64,000 bases of DNA from Flavobacteriaceae bacterium HL-DH10 (GTDB lineage: Bacteria; Bacteroidota; Bacteroidia; Flavobacteriales; Flavobacteriaceae): the NCBI GenBank assembly GCA_031826515.1, contig CP134536.1, positions 260,001-324,000 of the forward strand, read 5' to 3'. A program made the translations under genes and the position numbers. Position 1 is the stretch's first letter. Every line of letters begins with the position of its first letter. This document shows positions 9,131-16,501 of the stretch, one piece after another. The notes beneath the pieces are model-generated. The model saw only the letters and a list, made by a program, of their open reading frames with translations. It made no database searches and had not been told where the DNA came from.

Positions 9131-10027
9131 CTAAGATTGTTTTCTTTTTACAATACTACTATTTTTTATCAGACCATTTAACAAAACAATAGCAATGATA
9201 ATGCTTGCGCCATAGTAAAAAGCTGCACTCATTCTTTCTTTTTCGGGAAATAGTATAAACGCTATTATTATACCATAAACAGGTTCTAAATTATAAGTTA
9301 AAACAACTGTATATGGGCTAATTAACTTCATTACATATACGGAAGCAATAAAAGCATAGGCCGTACAAATAGATGCCAATATAAAAAGGTAAACAAAGTC
9401 TAATTGACTTAAATTAAAGAATTCAAATGAAAAACCTTCTCCAAAAAACAATATATAAAGAGAAATAAATAAAACACCACTTAAGAACTCATAAAACGAA
9501 ATAACTGTCGCAGTATGACGTTTTAAAAACACACCATTAAGTACTGCAAATAATGATGAAAAAAAAGCTGATAAAATACCTAACATAATGCCTTTTAGAT
9601 ATCTTATTTCACTTTGTAATATTATAAACACTCCGATAATTACAATAATTCCGAAAAGAATTTCATACCAAATAATGGTACGTTTATATATAATTGGCTC
9701 TATCAATGAAGCAAAGAAAGCACCAGTTGAAAACATAGCTAAAGCAATAGATATATTGGACTCCTTTATTGAAGCAAAAAAAGTAATCCAATGCAAGGCT
9801 ATAATTACACCCGCAATAGATAACCTAAGAACAGATTTTAAATTAATTTTTAATTTAATGCTAGATATTTTAATATAAATAAACATTAAAACAAAAGCAA
9901 TAACCATTCTAAACCACACTAAAGGGATCGCTTCTAGAGAAATAAGATCTCCTAAAATGGCTGTAAACCCAGCAATAAAAACCAGAAAATGTAAGTGAAA
10001 ATAATTTTTAAGCTTAGCGTTTAGCAT
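9131..10027 (-). CDS. EamA/DMT-family membrane transporter
   Basis: An integral membrane protein of 298 aa with about ten hydrophobic helices in two homologous halves, the layout of the drug/metabolite (EamA, RhaT-like) exporter family. The N-terminal half begins with HFLVFIAGFTAILGDLISL and includes the conserved WFRM segment. The second half contains the Pro-containing ISPYTVVLTYNLEPVYGIIIAF block typical of the family. The substrate is not predictable. Its start overlaps the end of the upstream LptF/LptG-like gene by 14 nt, so the two are probably translated from one message. Confidence 0.88.
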   Translation of the reverse strand: MLNAKLKNYFHLHFLVFIAGFTAILGDLISLEAIPLVWFRMVIAFVLMFIYIKISSIKLKINLKSVLRLSIAGVIIALHWITFFASIKESNISIALAMFSTGAFFASLIEPIIYKRTIIWYEILFGIIVIIGVFIILQSEIRYLKGIMLGILSAFFSSLFAVLNGVFLKRHTATVISFYEFLSGVLFISLYILFFGEGFSFEFFNLSQLDFVYLFILASICTAYAFIASVYVMKLISPYTVVLTYNLEPVYGIIIAFILFPEKERMSAAFYYGASIIIAIVLLNGLIKNSSIVKRKQS

Positions 10028-11090
10028 TATACAGAAGGTAAGCTGCTAAAATACCAAAAATGACATTAGGAAACCAAACAGCTACCAATGGTGAAAAATC
10101 AGATTGTTCTGCCATAACCCCAAAAATTTTATCGAAAAACACAAAAACCATAGCAATACAAATACCAACAGCTAAATTAACCCCCATACCTCCTCTTCTT
10201 TTCATTGAAGATACTGCGACTGCTATAATTGTTAAGATAAATACCGATGCAGGTAAACTCCATTTTCTATATAAAACTAATTGAAAGCGCCCTACATTTG
10301 ATGAACCACTCATTTTTTCTTTCTCAATAAACCGTTTTAATTCGCCATACATTTTTGTTTCAGCTGCATAAACTTCAGGTATTAAATCATCAACTTGAAA
10401 AGTAAAAAGCGTATCTTTTGTCTTTATAATTTCTAATTCATCTTCTCTTTCAAGAATATCTCTTTTTACATAATTGGTTAACCTATAAGTGGTATCAGCC
10501 TCCACGTACTTTATATTACTCGCTGAAATTTTATATTTAAGTTCGTTTCCTTCAAAATGCTCTAATGTAAAATCATGACCAATACTATTTTTTACATCAA
10601 AACGACTAACATATACTATTTCATTATCATTTATCTGTTTGAACACATTCCTGTTTTCTACGGCACTTTTACCTGTTTTAAAATATTTAAAAGAAAAATC
10701 ATTAAAACCTTCACTCGCTTTAGGCGCTAAAAACAAACCAAGAATAATAGCAAGTATGGCGACTATTGAAGATCCTATTAAATAAGGCCTTAAAAACCTA
10801 GTAAAAGATACTCCAGAACTAAGAAAAGCAATAATTTCTGTATTGTTAGCTAGTTTTGAAGTAAACCAAATAACAGATAAAAACAAGAATAATGGAAATA
10901 ACAAGTGTGCAAAATAGATAGTGAAATCTAAAAGATACCAGAGCACCTCATTCAACGGCACGTCCTGCTCAAGAATTTTACCAATTTTTTCAGCTAAATG
11001 AACCGTAATTCCAATAGGAATAAACAGTAAAAGCATCATAGTAAATGTGAATAAATAGCGCTTTAATATATACCAATCTAGAATCTTCAC
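10014..11090 (-). CDS. LptF/LptG family permease (lipopolysaccharide export)
   Basis: A 358-aa inner-membrane permease of the YjgP/YjgQ family. LptF and LptG form with LptB the ABC transporter that pulls lipopolysaccharide from the inner membrane toward the outer membrane. Three N-terminal transmembrane helices, a large periplasmic beta-jellyroll (about 110-270) and three C-terminal helices are visible. It begins with a GTG codon directly after the TAA of tgt (TAAGTG), implying translational coupling, and overlaps the next gene by 14 nt. Which of LptF or LptG it represents cannot be told by eye; the N-terminus ILDWYILKRYL is LptG-like. Confidence 0.9.
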   Translation of the reverse strand: MKILDWYILKRYLFTFTMMLLLFIPIGITVHLAEKIGKILEQDVPLNEVLWYLLDFTIYFAHLLFPLFLFLSVIWFTSKLANNTEIIAFLSSGVSFTRFLRPYLIGSSIVAILAIILGLFLAPKASEGFNDFSFKYFKTGKSAVENRNVFKQINDNEIVYVSRFDVKNSIGHDFTLEHFEGNELKYKISASNIKYVEADTTYRLTNYVKRDILEREDELEIIKTKDTLFTFQVDDLIPEVYAAETKMYGELKRFIEKEKMSGSSNVGRFQLVLYRKWSLPASVFILTIIAVAVSSMKRRGGMGVNLAVGICIAMVFVFFDKIFGVMAEQSDFSPLVAVWFPNVIFGILAAYLLYNAKR

Positions 11091-12221
11091 TTATAACCTA
11101 TTATTCATTTGTTTTACCATTTTTTCTTTCCAAGCATAAAAATCTCCTGCTAATATATGTTTTCTTGCTTCTCGAACCAACCATAAATAGAAACCTAAAT
11201 TATGTATGGTAGCTATTTGTTTACCTAACAATTCATTAACTGTAAACAAATGTCGTAAATATGCCTTACTATATTCGGTATCTACAAATGTAATTCCCAT
11301 TTCATCTATAGGTGAAAAATCTTCGGCCCATTTTAAATTTTTAATATTTATAGAACCATAAGCTGTAAATAACATACCATTTCTTGCATTACGTGTGGGC
11401 ATAACACAATCAAACATGTCTACACCTAACGCTATATTTTCTAAAATATTGATTGGCGTTCCCACACCCATTAAATACCTTGGTTTATCTTCTGGTAAAA
11501 TGTTGCAAACTATATCGGTCATCGCATACATTTCTTCTGCTGGTTCTCCAACAGATAATCCGCCAATAGCATTACCTACAGCTCCAGAATTTGCAATATA
11601 TTCAGCCGATTGCATACGTAAATCTTTATAAGTGCTCCCCTGCACTATTGGAAAAAAAGCTTGATTATAATCGTATTTTAAAGGTGTTTTTTCTAGATGA
11701 TTTATACAACGATCTAACCAACGATGTGTCATGTGCATCGATCGTTTTGCATAATTATAATCACATGGATATGGCGTACACTCATCAAAAGCCATAATAA
11801 TATCGGCGCCTATACTACGCTGAATTTCCATCACATTTTCTGGTGTGAACGTATGATAACTTCCATCTATATGGGATTTGAATCGAACTCCTTCTTCCTT
11901 TATCTTTCTGTTAGCAGAAAGCGAATACACTTGATAACCTCCAGAATCGGTTAAAATATTCCTATCCCAATTCATAAATTTATGTAGCCCTCCTGCTTTT
12001 TCAAGAACAGTAGTTTGTGGCCTTAAATATAAATGATAGGTATTTCCTAAAATAACATCTGGATTTATATCATCTTTCAACTCACGTTGATGTACACCTT
12101 TAACTGTAGCTACCGTACCAACAGGCATAAATATAGGGGTTTCTATAACACCATGGTCTGTTGTTATTTTACCCGCTCTTGCTTTACTTTGAGGATCTTT
12201 AGCTTTTAATTCAAATTTCAT
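11091..12221 (-). CDS. tgt: Queuine/7-deazaguanine tRNA-ribosyltransferase
   Basis: Exchanges the wobble guanine of tRNAs with GUN anticodons for preQ1 in the queuosine pathway. The 376 aa start at MKFELKAKDP and include LTDSGGYQVYSL with the catalytic Asp near residue 90, GGLSVGEP, the second catalytic Asp in GVDMFDCVMPTRNARNG, and a C-terminal zinc-binding region. I chose this start, not an ATG 17 codons upstream, because the TATCTTTG -7 element (12243-12250) lies between the two. It is the first gene of tgt-lptG/F-EamA. Confidence 0.95.
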   Translation of the reverse strand: MKFELKAKDPQSKARAGKITTDHGVIETPIFMPVGTVATVKGVHQRELKDDINPDVILGNTYHLYLRPQTTVLEKAGGLHKFMNWDRNILTDSGGYQVYSLSANRKIKEEGVRFKSHIDGSYHTFTPENVMEIQRSIGADIIMAFDECTPYPCDYNYAKRSMHMTHRWLDRCINHLEKTPLKYDYNQAFFPIVQGSTYKDLRMQSAEYIANSGAVGNAIGGLSVGEPAEEMYAMTDIVCNILPEDKPRYLMGVGTPINILENIALGVDMFDCVMPTRNARNGMLFTAYGSINIKNLKWAEDFSPIDEMGITFVDTEYSKAYLRHLFTVNELLGKQIATIHNLGFYLWLVREARKHILAGDFYAWKEKMVKQMNNRL

Positions 12222-12242
12222 CTGTATCACCGTATAAGTTGG

Positions 12243-12250
12243 CAAAGATA
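12243..12250 (-). promoter_or_regulatory. -7 promoter element of tgt
   Basis: TATCTTTG on the minus strand, ending 21 bases before the chosen tgt ATG. Its position rules out the longer reading frame that would begin at 12272. Confidence 0.6.
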
Positions 12251-12346
12251 AATAACTAAAAATCGATATCAATATTAATAAAAAGGAAATAATTTTTGTT
12301 TGGCAACGTTTTTGATATAGTTAACTAAATCTTAAAACGAACATTT

Positions 12347-12982
12347 ATGAACAATTTAAAAAACTTCCACAAGTACTTTAGAATCAACAGTGGTGTAAGC
12401 AAAAATTTATTTTACATTTTAATGATTGCCATTTGCATACCAGCTGCTACAATGGCTCAAACTACTGAAGGTGTTGGAGTTAAAGCTGGTTTAAATTACA
12501 ATTCTAACGGTAATTATTTTCAATCTATTAGTACAAATGCACAAAACCCAGACCGAAATGTTGGCTACCACTTTGGTTTATTTGGAAAAATAGGAAAAGA
12601 AATATACTTTAAACCAGAGCTCGTTTACACTAGTACTAAGAGTGATTATAATGATGATAGCTTTAAAATGCAAAAAATTGATGCGCCTTTATTAGTAGGT
12701 ATAAAGGTTTTAGGACCTATTAGTGTTTTTGGAGGTCCGTCATTTCAATATATACTAGATTCAGAATTTGATGGTATAGCCATAAATGATATTGAAAACG
12801 ATTTTTCTGTTGGTTTAAACTTTGGCATAGCATTAAACCTGAATAAAATTGGTATTGATTTAAGATATGAAAGAGGATTTAGTAAAAATGAAGCCACTTT
12901 TCTGCAGAATAACTCTATAAATCCAGACAGACTAGATACCCGTCCAGATCAACTAATTTTAAGTTTATCTTTGATTTTATAA
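12347..12982 (+). CDS. PorT-like outer-membrane beta-barrel protein
   Basis: A 211-aa exported protein with a long signal segment ending near ATMAQ. The mature part has alternating amphipathic strands (VGVKAGLNYNSNG, YFKPELVYTST, GIDLRYERGF) and ends in hydrophobic strand sequence LILSLSLIL. This is the pattern of the outer membrane beta-barrel family PF13568 common in Bacteroidota. Function unknown; such proteins are often small porins or secretion-associated proteins. It is a single gene closed by a very strong terminator. Confidence 0.82.
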   Translation: MNNLKNFHKYFRINSGVSKNLFYILMIAICIPAATMAQTTEGVGVKAGLNYNSNGNYFQSISTNAQNPDRNVGYHFGLFGKIGKEIYFKPELVYTSTKSDYNDDSFKMQKIDAPLLVGIKVLGPISVFGGPSFQYILDSEFDGIAINDIENDFSVGLNFGIALNLNKIGIDLRYERGFSKNEATFLQNNSINPDRLDTRPDQLILSLSLIL

Positions 12983-13001
12983 ACAACATAAAAAAGCATT
13001 T

Positions 13002-13039
13002 AAAACAAAAAACCTCGCTACTGCGAGGTTTTTTGTTTT
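13002..13039. terminator. Strong bidirectional terminator
   Basis: A perfect 17-bp stem: AAAACAAAAAACCTCGC, loop TACT, then its exact complement ending in T-runs. It lies between the convergent genes ending at 12982 and 13052 and can serve both strands. Confidence 0.93.
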
Positions 13040-13051
13040 ATGAATTCGGCA

Positions 13052-13984
13052 TTAAATCTTTGAAGCAGTATCGTCAGGATCTAAATAGTTAGGAGTACCA
13101 TCTCCATCTGTATCATCATTTGTAGGATCTCCATCATTATTAATATCTTCATTTATTGTAAGCACCCCATCGCCATCATCATCTACATCAGCATAATTAG
13201 GTGTTCCATCCTCATCAGTATCATCATCAGCTAATTGATCTAAAGTAATAAGTTCTCCATTACTATTTATATCTTCAAGGTAAGTTGGTACGCCATCGCC
13301 ATCATGATCGTTTTCTGTCATTTGTAATAACTCAAATTTAAAGCTTATTGGTGTATATGAAGGAATTCCTGTTGTCGCATTAGAAAAATATGCTAATCCA
13401 GAAGGCACAAACATTACACCCAATCCATAATTCATATAATTTACAGTACCATCTGCACCATCTGAAAATGACTCTGTTGTATTAAAATCTGGTAAAACTT
13501 TTCTCCATACTGGTATTAAAGTAGTTAAATCAAAATCTACAGGTGTTACAGCACTATCAAATACCGAATGACTTAATAAAAAGCCCTCATATCTTACACG
13601 AACTACATCTGCAAAATTAGGAGACTCTGTTCCACCTCCTTGATTTAATCTTAATATATATATTTTATATTCTGTATCTGCATAAACTAAAGTCTTTGTT
13701 TCAACTGCTTCTTTTAATACAGTATTGCCGTCAGGCACAGTACCTGTTCCAAATTTAGTAATAACAATATCTTGAATACTTGGATTATCATTAGTTGCTA
13801 ATTCACCAGAATTATAATAATGTGTCTCTAAATATTTAACAATAGAGTCATTATCAGCTATTTGTTGCTCTGCTCTATCTCTAATTTCAATAACTACTGG
13901 ATCTGTAGTATCATCATCTTTATTACAAGAGACAAAACCAATCAATACTATTAAAACAACTAAAGTTATTTTTCTAATTCCCAT
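13052..13984 (-). CDS. Lipoprotein with FKBP-like domain and calcium-binding repeats
   Basis: A 310-aa lipoprotein. The signal ends at SC, with Cys 20 followed by NKDDD. That fits the K-(D/E)-(D/E) export signal of surface-exposed lipoproteins known from Capnocytophaga, so a cell-surface location is likely. Residues about 120-235 resemble the FKBP-type prolyl isomerase fold found in flavobacterial GldI-like lipoproteins (VVRVRYEGFLLSHSVFDSA, then GVMFVPSGLAYF). The tail from about 238 is a chain of DxDGDGxPxY thrombospondin type-3-like repeats that should bind calcium. Isomerase activity is not assured. It is a single gene facing the terminator at 13002. Confidence 0.82.
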   Translation of the reverse strand: MGIRKITLVVLIVLIGFVSCNKDDDTTDPVVIEIRDRAEQQIADNDSIVKYLETHYYNSGELATNDNPSIQDIVITKFGTGTVPDGNTVLKEAVETKTLVYADTEYKIYILRLNQGGGTESPNFADVVRVRYEGFLLSHSVFDSAVTPVDFDLTTLIPVWRKVLPDFNTTESFSDGADGTVNYMNYGLGVMFVPSGLAYFSNATTGIPSYTPISFKFELLQMTENDHDGDGVPTYLEDINSNGELITLDQLADDDTDEDGTPNYADVDDDGDGVLTINEDINNDGDPTNDDTDGDGTPNYLDPDDTASKI

Positions 13985-14153
13985 ATACTTCTCTTAACTT
14001 TTTCTTTATCTAAAATAACACCTCTAAATAATAACTTCTTTTAAGTCGTTACATTACTATAAATGTTACTTTAATGCTTATTTTTGAGGTCGCAAGATAC
14101 AATTTTAATATAATCTTGCATAACAACATTAACGTAGTTTTTACAATAATTAT

Positions 14154-14537
14154 ATGCGTATAGATAAGTATTTATGGTGTGTTAGATATTACAAAACTAG
14201 AACACTTGCTACAACGGCCTGTAAAAAAGGACAGGTAAGAGTAAATAATGAAATTGTTAAACCAAGCAGAGAAGTTTTTGCCCAAGACATTATTGGCATT
14301 AGAAAAAATCAAATAAACTACAGATTAACCGTAAATGATATTCCCGATAGTAGAGTTGGCGCTAAATTAGTTGATCTTTATAGAACGGACACCACGCCTA
14401 AAGAACAATTTGAAGCACAAGAGCTTTTAAAATACTCTAAAGATTATTATAGAAAAAAGGGTGTTGGCAGACCTACAAAAAAAGATAGAAGAGATATTGA
14501 TGATTTTACTGACGAAACCTCCTTTACTGATACTTGA
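14154..14537 (+). CDS. S4-domain RNA-binding protein (Hsp15-like)
   Basis: 127 aa. An S4 RNA-binding fold at the N-terminus (MRIDKYLWCVRYYKTRTLATTAC, then GQVRVN) is followed by a basic tail containing RKKGVGRPTKKDRRD. Hsp15 (HslR) in E. coli binds stalled 50S subunits carrying nascent chain-tRNA and helps recycle them. This protein has the same size and architecture. It starts with ATG directly at the S4 motif and stands next to a phosphoribosyltransferase gene on the same strand. Confidence 0.88.
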   Translation: MRIDKYLWCVRYYKTRTLATTACKKGQVRVNNEIVKPSREVFAQDIIGIRKNQINYRLTVNDIPDSRVGAKLVDLYRTDTTPKEQFEAQELLKYSKDYYRKKGVGRPTKKDRRDIDDFTDETSFTDT

Positions 14538-14651
14538 TACATTTAATTAACTTTATATAGATGTTAAATCTCACCTTTTAAAAAAAAGTAAAATAAACAG
14601 ATAAAAATGAGTAATTTTATCCTTTAAATAAAACATAAGCCACTATATGTT

Positions 14652-15146
14652 ATGAATAATGTGATATTAAACCATAGCGAAATTAACCATAAAATAAGAC
14701 GCATTGCTTTCCAGATATATGAAAGTAATGTAAATGAATCAGAAATTATTATAGCTGGTATTGACAGTAATGGTTATATCCTTGCAAAGAAACTAAAATC
14801 AGCTTTACAAAAAATATCAGATATTAATCCGATACTTTGTAAAGTTATTATTGATAAAAAAAACCCTTGGAAACCTATTAAAACATCAATAAAAGCAGAA
14901 GAATACAAAAATAAATCTTTAGTTTTAGTTGATGATGTTTTAAATTCTGGCACCACTTTAATATATGGTGTAAAGCACTTTTTAGATGTACCTCTAAAAC
15001 AATTTAAAACAGCTGTTTTAGTAAACAGGAATCATAAAAAATATCCTGTTAAAGCAGATTTTAAAGGTATTTCATTATCTACCTCATTACACGAACATGT
15101 AGAAGTTATTCTTGAAGGAAAAGCTTATGAGGTGATTTTAGAATAA
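14652..15146 (+). CDS. Phosphoribosyltransferase family protein (PyrR-like)
   Basis: 164 aa with the type I phosphoribosyltransferase fold. The PRPP-binding loop LVLVDDVLNSGTT is at 90-102, and the early GIDSNGYILAKKL segment supplies the first loop. The closest pattern is the PyrR / orotate phosphoribosyltransferase-like group of Bacteroidota. Whether it acts as uracil phosphoribosyltransferase, pyrimidine regulator or on another base cannot be decided here. Its last 9 bases overlap the convergent end of aroK. Confidence 0.82.
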   Translation: MNNVILNHSEINHKIRRIAFQIYESNVNESEIIIAGIDSNGYILAKKLKSALQKISDINPILCKVIIDKKNPWKPIKTSIKAEEYKNKSLVLVDDVLNSGTTLIYGVKHFLDVPLKQFKTAVLVNRNHKKYPVKADFKGISLSTSLHEHVEVILEGKAYEVILE

Positions 15147-15659
15147 TTTCAAAATTAATTCTTCAACTATATTTTTTTTTGATTTACTCCCTGTATTAAT
15201 AATTAATTGGGCTTGACTGTAATATGGTAAACGTTCAAACAAATGTTTCCCAATAAATTCTGTTAACGCTTCTTCTGTTTCTATATGAGCAATTAAAGGG
15301 CGTTTATCTTTTTTCTTTATAAGCTTTTTAACTAGTTTAGGTATTGAAGCCTTTAAATAAATACTTGTAACGTTTTTAGACTCTAATATCATTTCCATAT
15401 TATTTCCAAAACAAGGCGTACCGCCTCCAACAGACAATATAATGTTATTACTATTTTCTAACTTTTCTTTCAGGTAAAACGACTCTTGCTTTCTAAAATA
15501 TATTTCTCCTTTAGTCTTAAAAACATCAGAAACAGTCATTTTTTCTATTTCTTCAATATAATCATCTAAATCAACAAACTCATAATTTAACTTTTTAGCC
15601 AACATCTTTCCTAAAGTTGACTTTCCTGAAGCCATATATCCAATTAAAACTACTATCAT
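15138..15659 (-). CDS. aroK: Shikimate kinase
   Basis: Phosphorylates shikimate at the 3-hydroxyl in the chorismate pathway. The 173 aa show Walker A GYMASGKST at 7-15, the shikimate-binding DLDDYIE at 31-37, the arginine in YFRKQE, GGGTPCF as the substrate-contacting glycine loop, and KRPL/ERLPYY arginines in the lid region. Size and motif spacing are typical. It overlaps the convergent phosphoribosyltransferase gene by 9 bases at the stops. Confidence 0.95.
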   Translation of the reverse strand: MIVVLIGYMASGKSTLGKMLAKKLNYEFVDLDDYIEEIEKMTVSDVFKTKGEIYFRKQESFYLKEKLENSNNIILSVGGGTPCFGNNMEMILESKNVTSIYLKASIPKLVKKLIKKKDKRPLIAHIETEEALTEFIGKHLFERLPYYSQAQLIINTGSKSKKNIVEELILKLF

Positions 15660-15735
15660 TTTTACGTTATAAATTGATTATTAAAAACATACGTTTTAGT
15701 AGTGCAAAAAAACAAAAAAATATTTAAAAAAAGCC

Positions 15736-15765
15736 TTGTTTAATTGAAAATAGGTTTTATATTTG
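15736..15765 (+). promoter_or_regulatory. Consensus promoter of tRNA-Lys
   Basis: TTG at 15736-15738, 19 bases, then TATATTTG at 15758-15765: an exact Bacteroidota housekeeping promoter. The transcript would begin shortly after 15770 and include a small CTAACA/TGTTAG hairpin before the tRNA. Confidence 0.82.
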
Positions 15766-15803
15766 CACCCGCTAACAGGGATATATGTTAGTCCAAAAAA
15801 AAT

Positions 15804-15876
15804 GACCTGGTAGCTCAGTTGGTAGAGCATCTCCCTTTTAAGGAGAGGGTCCTGGGTTCGAGCCCCAGCCCGGTCA
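15804..15876 (+). tRNA. tRNA-Lys (anticodon TTT)
   Basis: A 73-nt cloverleaf with D-arm GCTC...GAGC, anticodon stem TCTCC/GGAGA around loop CTTTTAA (anticodon TTT), T-arm CTGGG-TTCGAGC-CCCAG and discriminator A. The acceptor pairs GACCTGG with CCCGGTC, leaving one T5-C68 mismatch. The 3' CCA is not encoded. It is followed by its own terminator before tRNA-Leu. Confidence 0.95.
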
Positions 15877-15879
15877 CAA

Positions 15880-15913
15880 AAAAAAAGTTAAGCTTTATTG
15901 CTTAACTTTTTTT
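15880..15913 (+). terminator. Terminator after tRNA-Lys
   Basis: An A-run plus GTTAAGC pairs over 14 bp with GCTTAAC plus T-run around loop TTTATT. It separates the two tRNA genes, so tRNA-Leu may need its own promoter or rely on read-through and processing. Confidence 0.82.
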
Positions 15914-15935
15914 ATTTTTACTCACTTCATTTAAT

Positions 15936-16021
15936 GCGCACGTGGCGGAATTGGTAGACGCGCTGGCTTGAGGGGCCAGTATCCGTTTTAGGATGTGGAA
16001 GTTCGAATCTTCTCGTGCGCA
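15936..16021 (+). tRNA. tRNA-Leu (anticodon GAG)
   Basis: 86 nt with the long variable arm typical of tRNA-Leu. The acceptor GCGCACG/CGTGCGC is perfect. Anticodon stem CTGGC/GCCAG encloses TTGAGGG, giving anticodon GAG. T-arm GAAG-TTCGAAT-CTTC; discriminator A. CCA is not encoded. Confidence 0.95.
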
Positions 16022-16026
16022 CACTC

Positions 16027-16069
16027 AAAAACCTTGAACACCTTACAAATAAAGGATTTCAGGGTTTTT
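16027..16069 (+). terminator. Terminator-like hairpin after tRNA-Leu
   Basis: AAAAACCTTGAA (16027-16038) pairs with TTCAGGGTTTTT (16058-16069), with a second inner CCTT/AAGG pairing. It begins five bases past the tRNA. tRNA 3' ends of this kind are frequent integration sites for mobile elements. Confidence 0.7.
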
Positions 16070-16411
16070 AAATTTTCATAATTCCCCTAAAAACGGATCA
16101 ATCCCAATTGTTGTGTTTAAGCAAATATTGGATCAAGTCAAAAAGTTGTGAGATTTAGGGATCTTGCAAAAATAGATGTAAGTCTAAACAAGAAGAATTC
16201 TATATTTCTTAGCCCTCTGAATTGTGTTCTAAAGGCTTTGATTTTTTATCATTGAAACTTTACTTAAAGATTTACTTTTTATTAAAGAGATATTTAAAGT
16301 TTAACTTTTAGTGGTTCACTTTTATCCGCTAGCTATCCTCTCTCTAATTCAACTGTGAAAGGAAAACTATGACCCTTTTTTCAATCTCCTTGGGTATTAT
16401 TATGCTGAAAA
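16070..16411. other. Gene-free stretch between tRNA-Leu and the iron-uptake genes
   Basis: I find no complete gene. A minus-strand open stretch of about 36 codons (16246 down to 16138, ending at TGA) has a peptide-like composition (KAFRTQFRGLRNIEFF...). It might be the tail of a decayed transposase or integrase, but I cannot assign it. The rest is AT-rich and unassigned. Confidence 0.45.
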
Positions 16412-16434
16412 TTATTTATAATTAATCTAAATAA
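16412..16434. promoter_or_regulatory. Palindromic operator 1 of the iron receptor
   Basis: TTATTTA (16412-16418), nine bases, TAAATAA (16428-16434): a 23-bp AT-rich dyad just upstream of the TTG box. It recurs almost identically at 16473-16495. Location and style suggest a Fur-type iron repressor site; the protein is inferred. Confidence 0.6.
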
Positions 16435-16437
16435 AGA

Positions 16438-16468
16438 TTGCTTGTCTTTTAAATAAAAAATATATTTG
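16438..16468 (+). promoter_or_regulatory. Promoter of the TonB-receptor gene
   Basis: TTG at 16438-16440, 20 bases, TATATTTG at 16461-16468. It sits exactly between the two operator copies, which is an arrangement suited to repression. Confidence 0.72.
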
Positions 16469-16472
16469 CAAT

Positions 16473-16495
16473 CTATTTATAATTAATCTAAATAA
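16473..16495. promoter_or_regulatory. Palindromic operator 2 of the iron receptor
   Basis: CTATTTA, nine bases, TAAATAA. It differs from operator 1 by one base within the 23 bp. The two copies are 61 bp apart, about six helical turns, so they face the same side of the DNA. This copy covers the presumed transcription start and ends six bases before the ATG. Confidence 0.6.
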
Positions 16496-16501
16496 AAATA
16501 A

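Noticed and set aside
12222-12272. An N-terminal extension of tgt
   Set aside because: The -7 promoter element lies inside it, and the family starts at MKFEL-type sequence.
16138-16246. A short minus-strand coding-like stretch after tRNA-Leu
   Set aside because: Too short (about 36 codons), with no start and no certain family; kept only as a hint of element debris.
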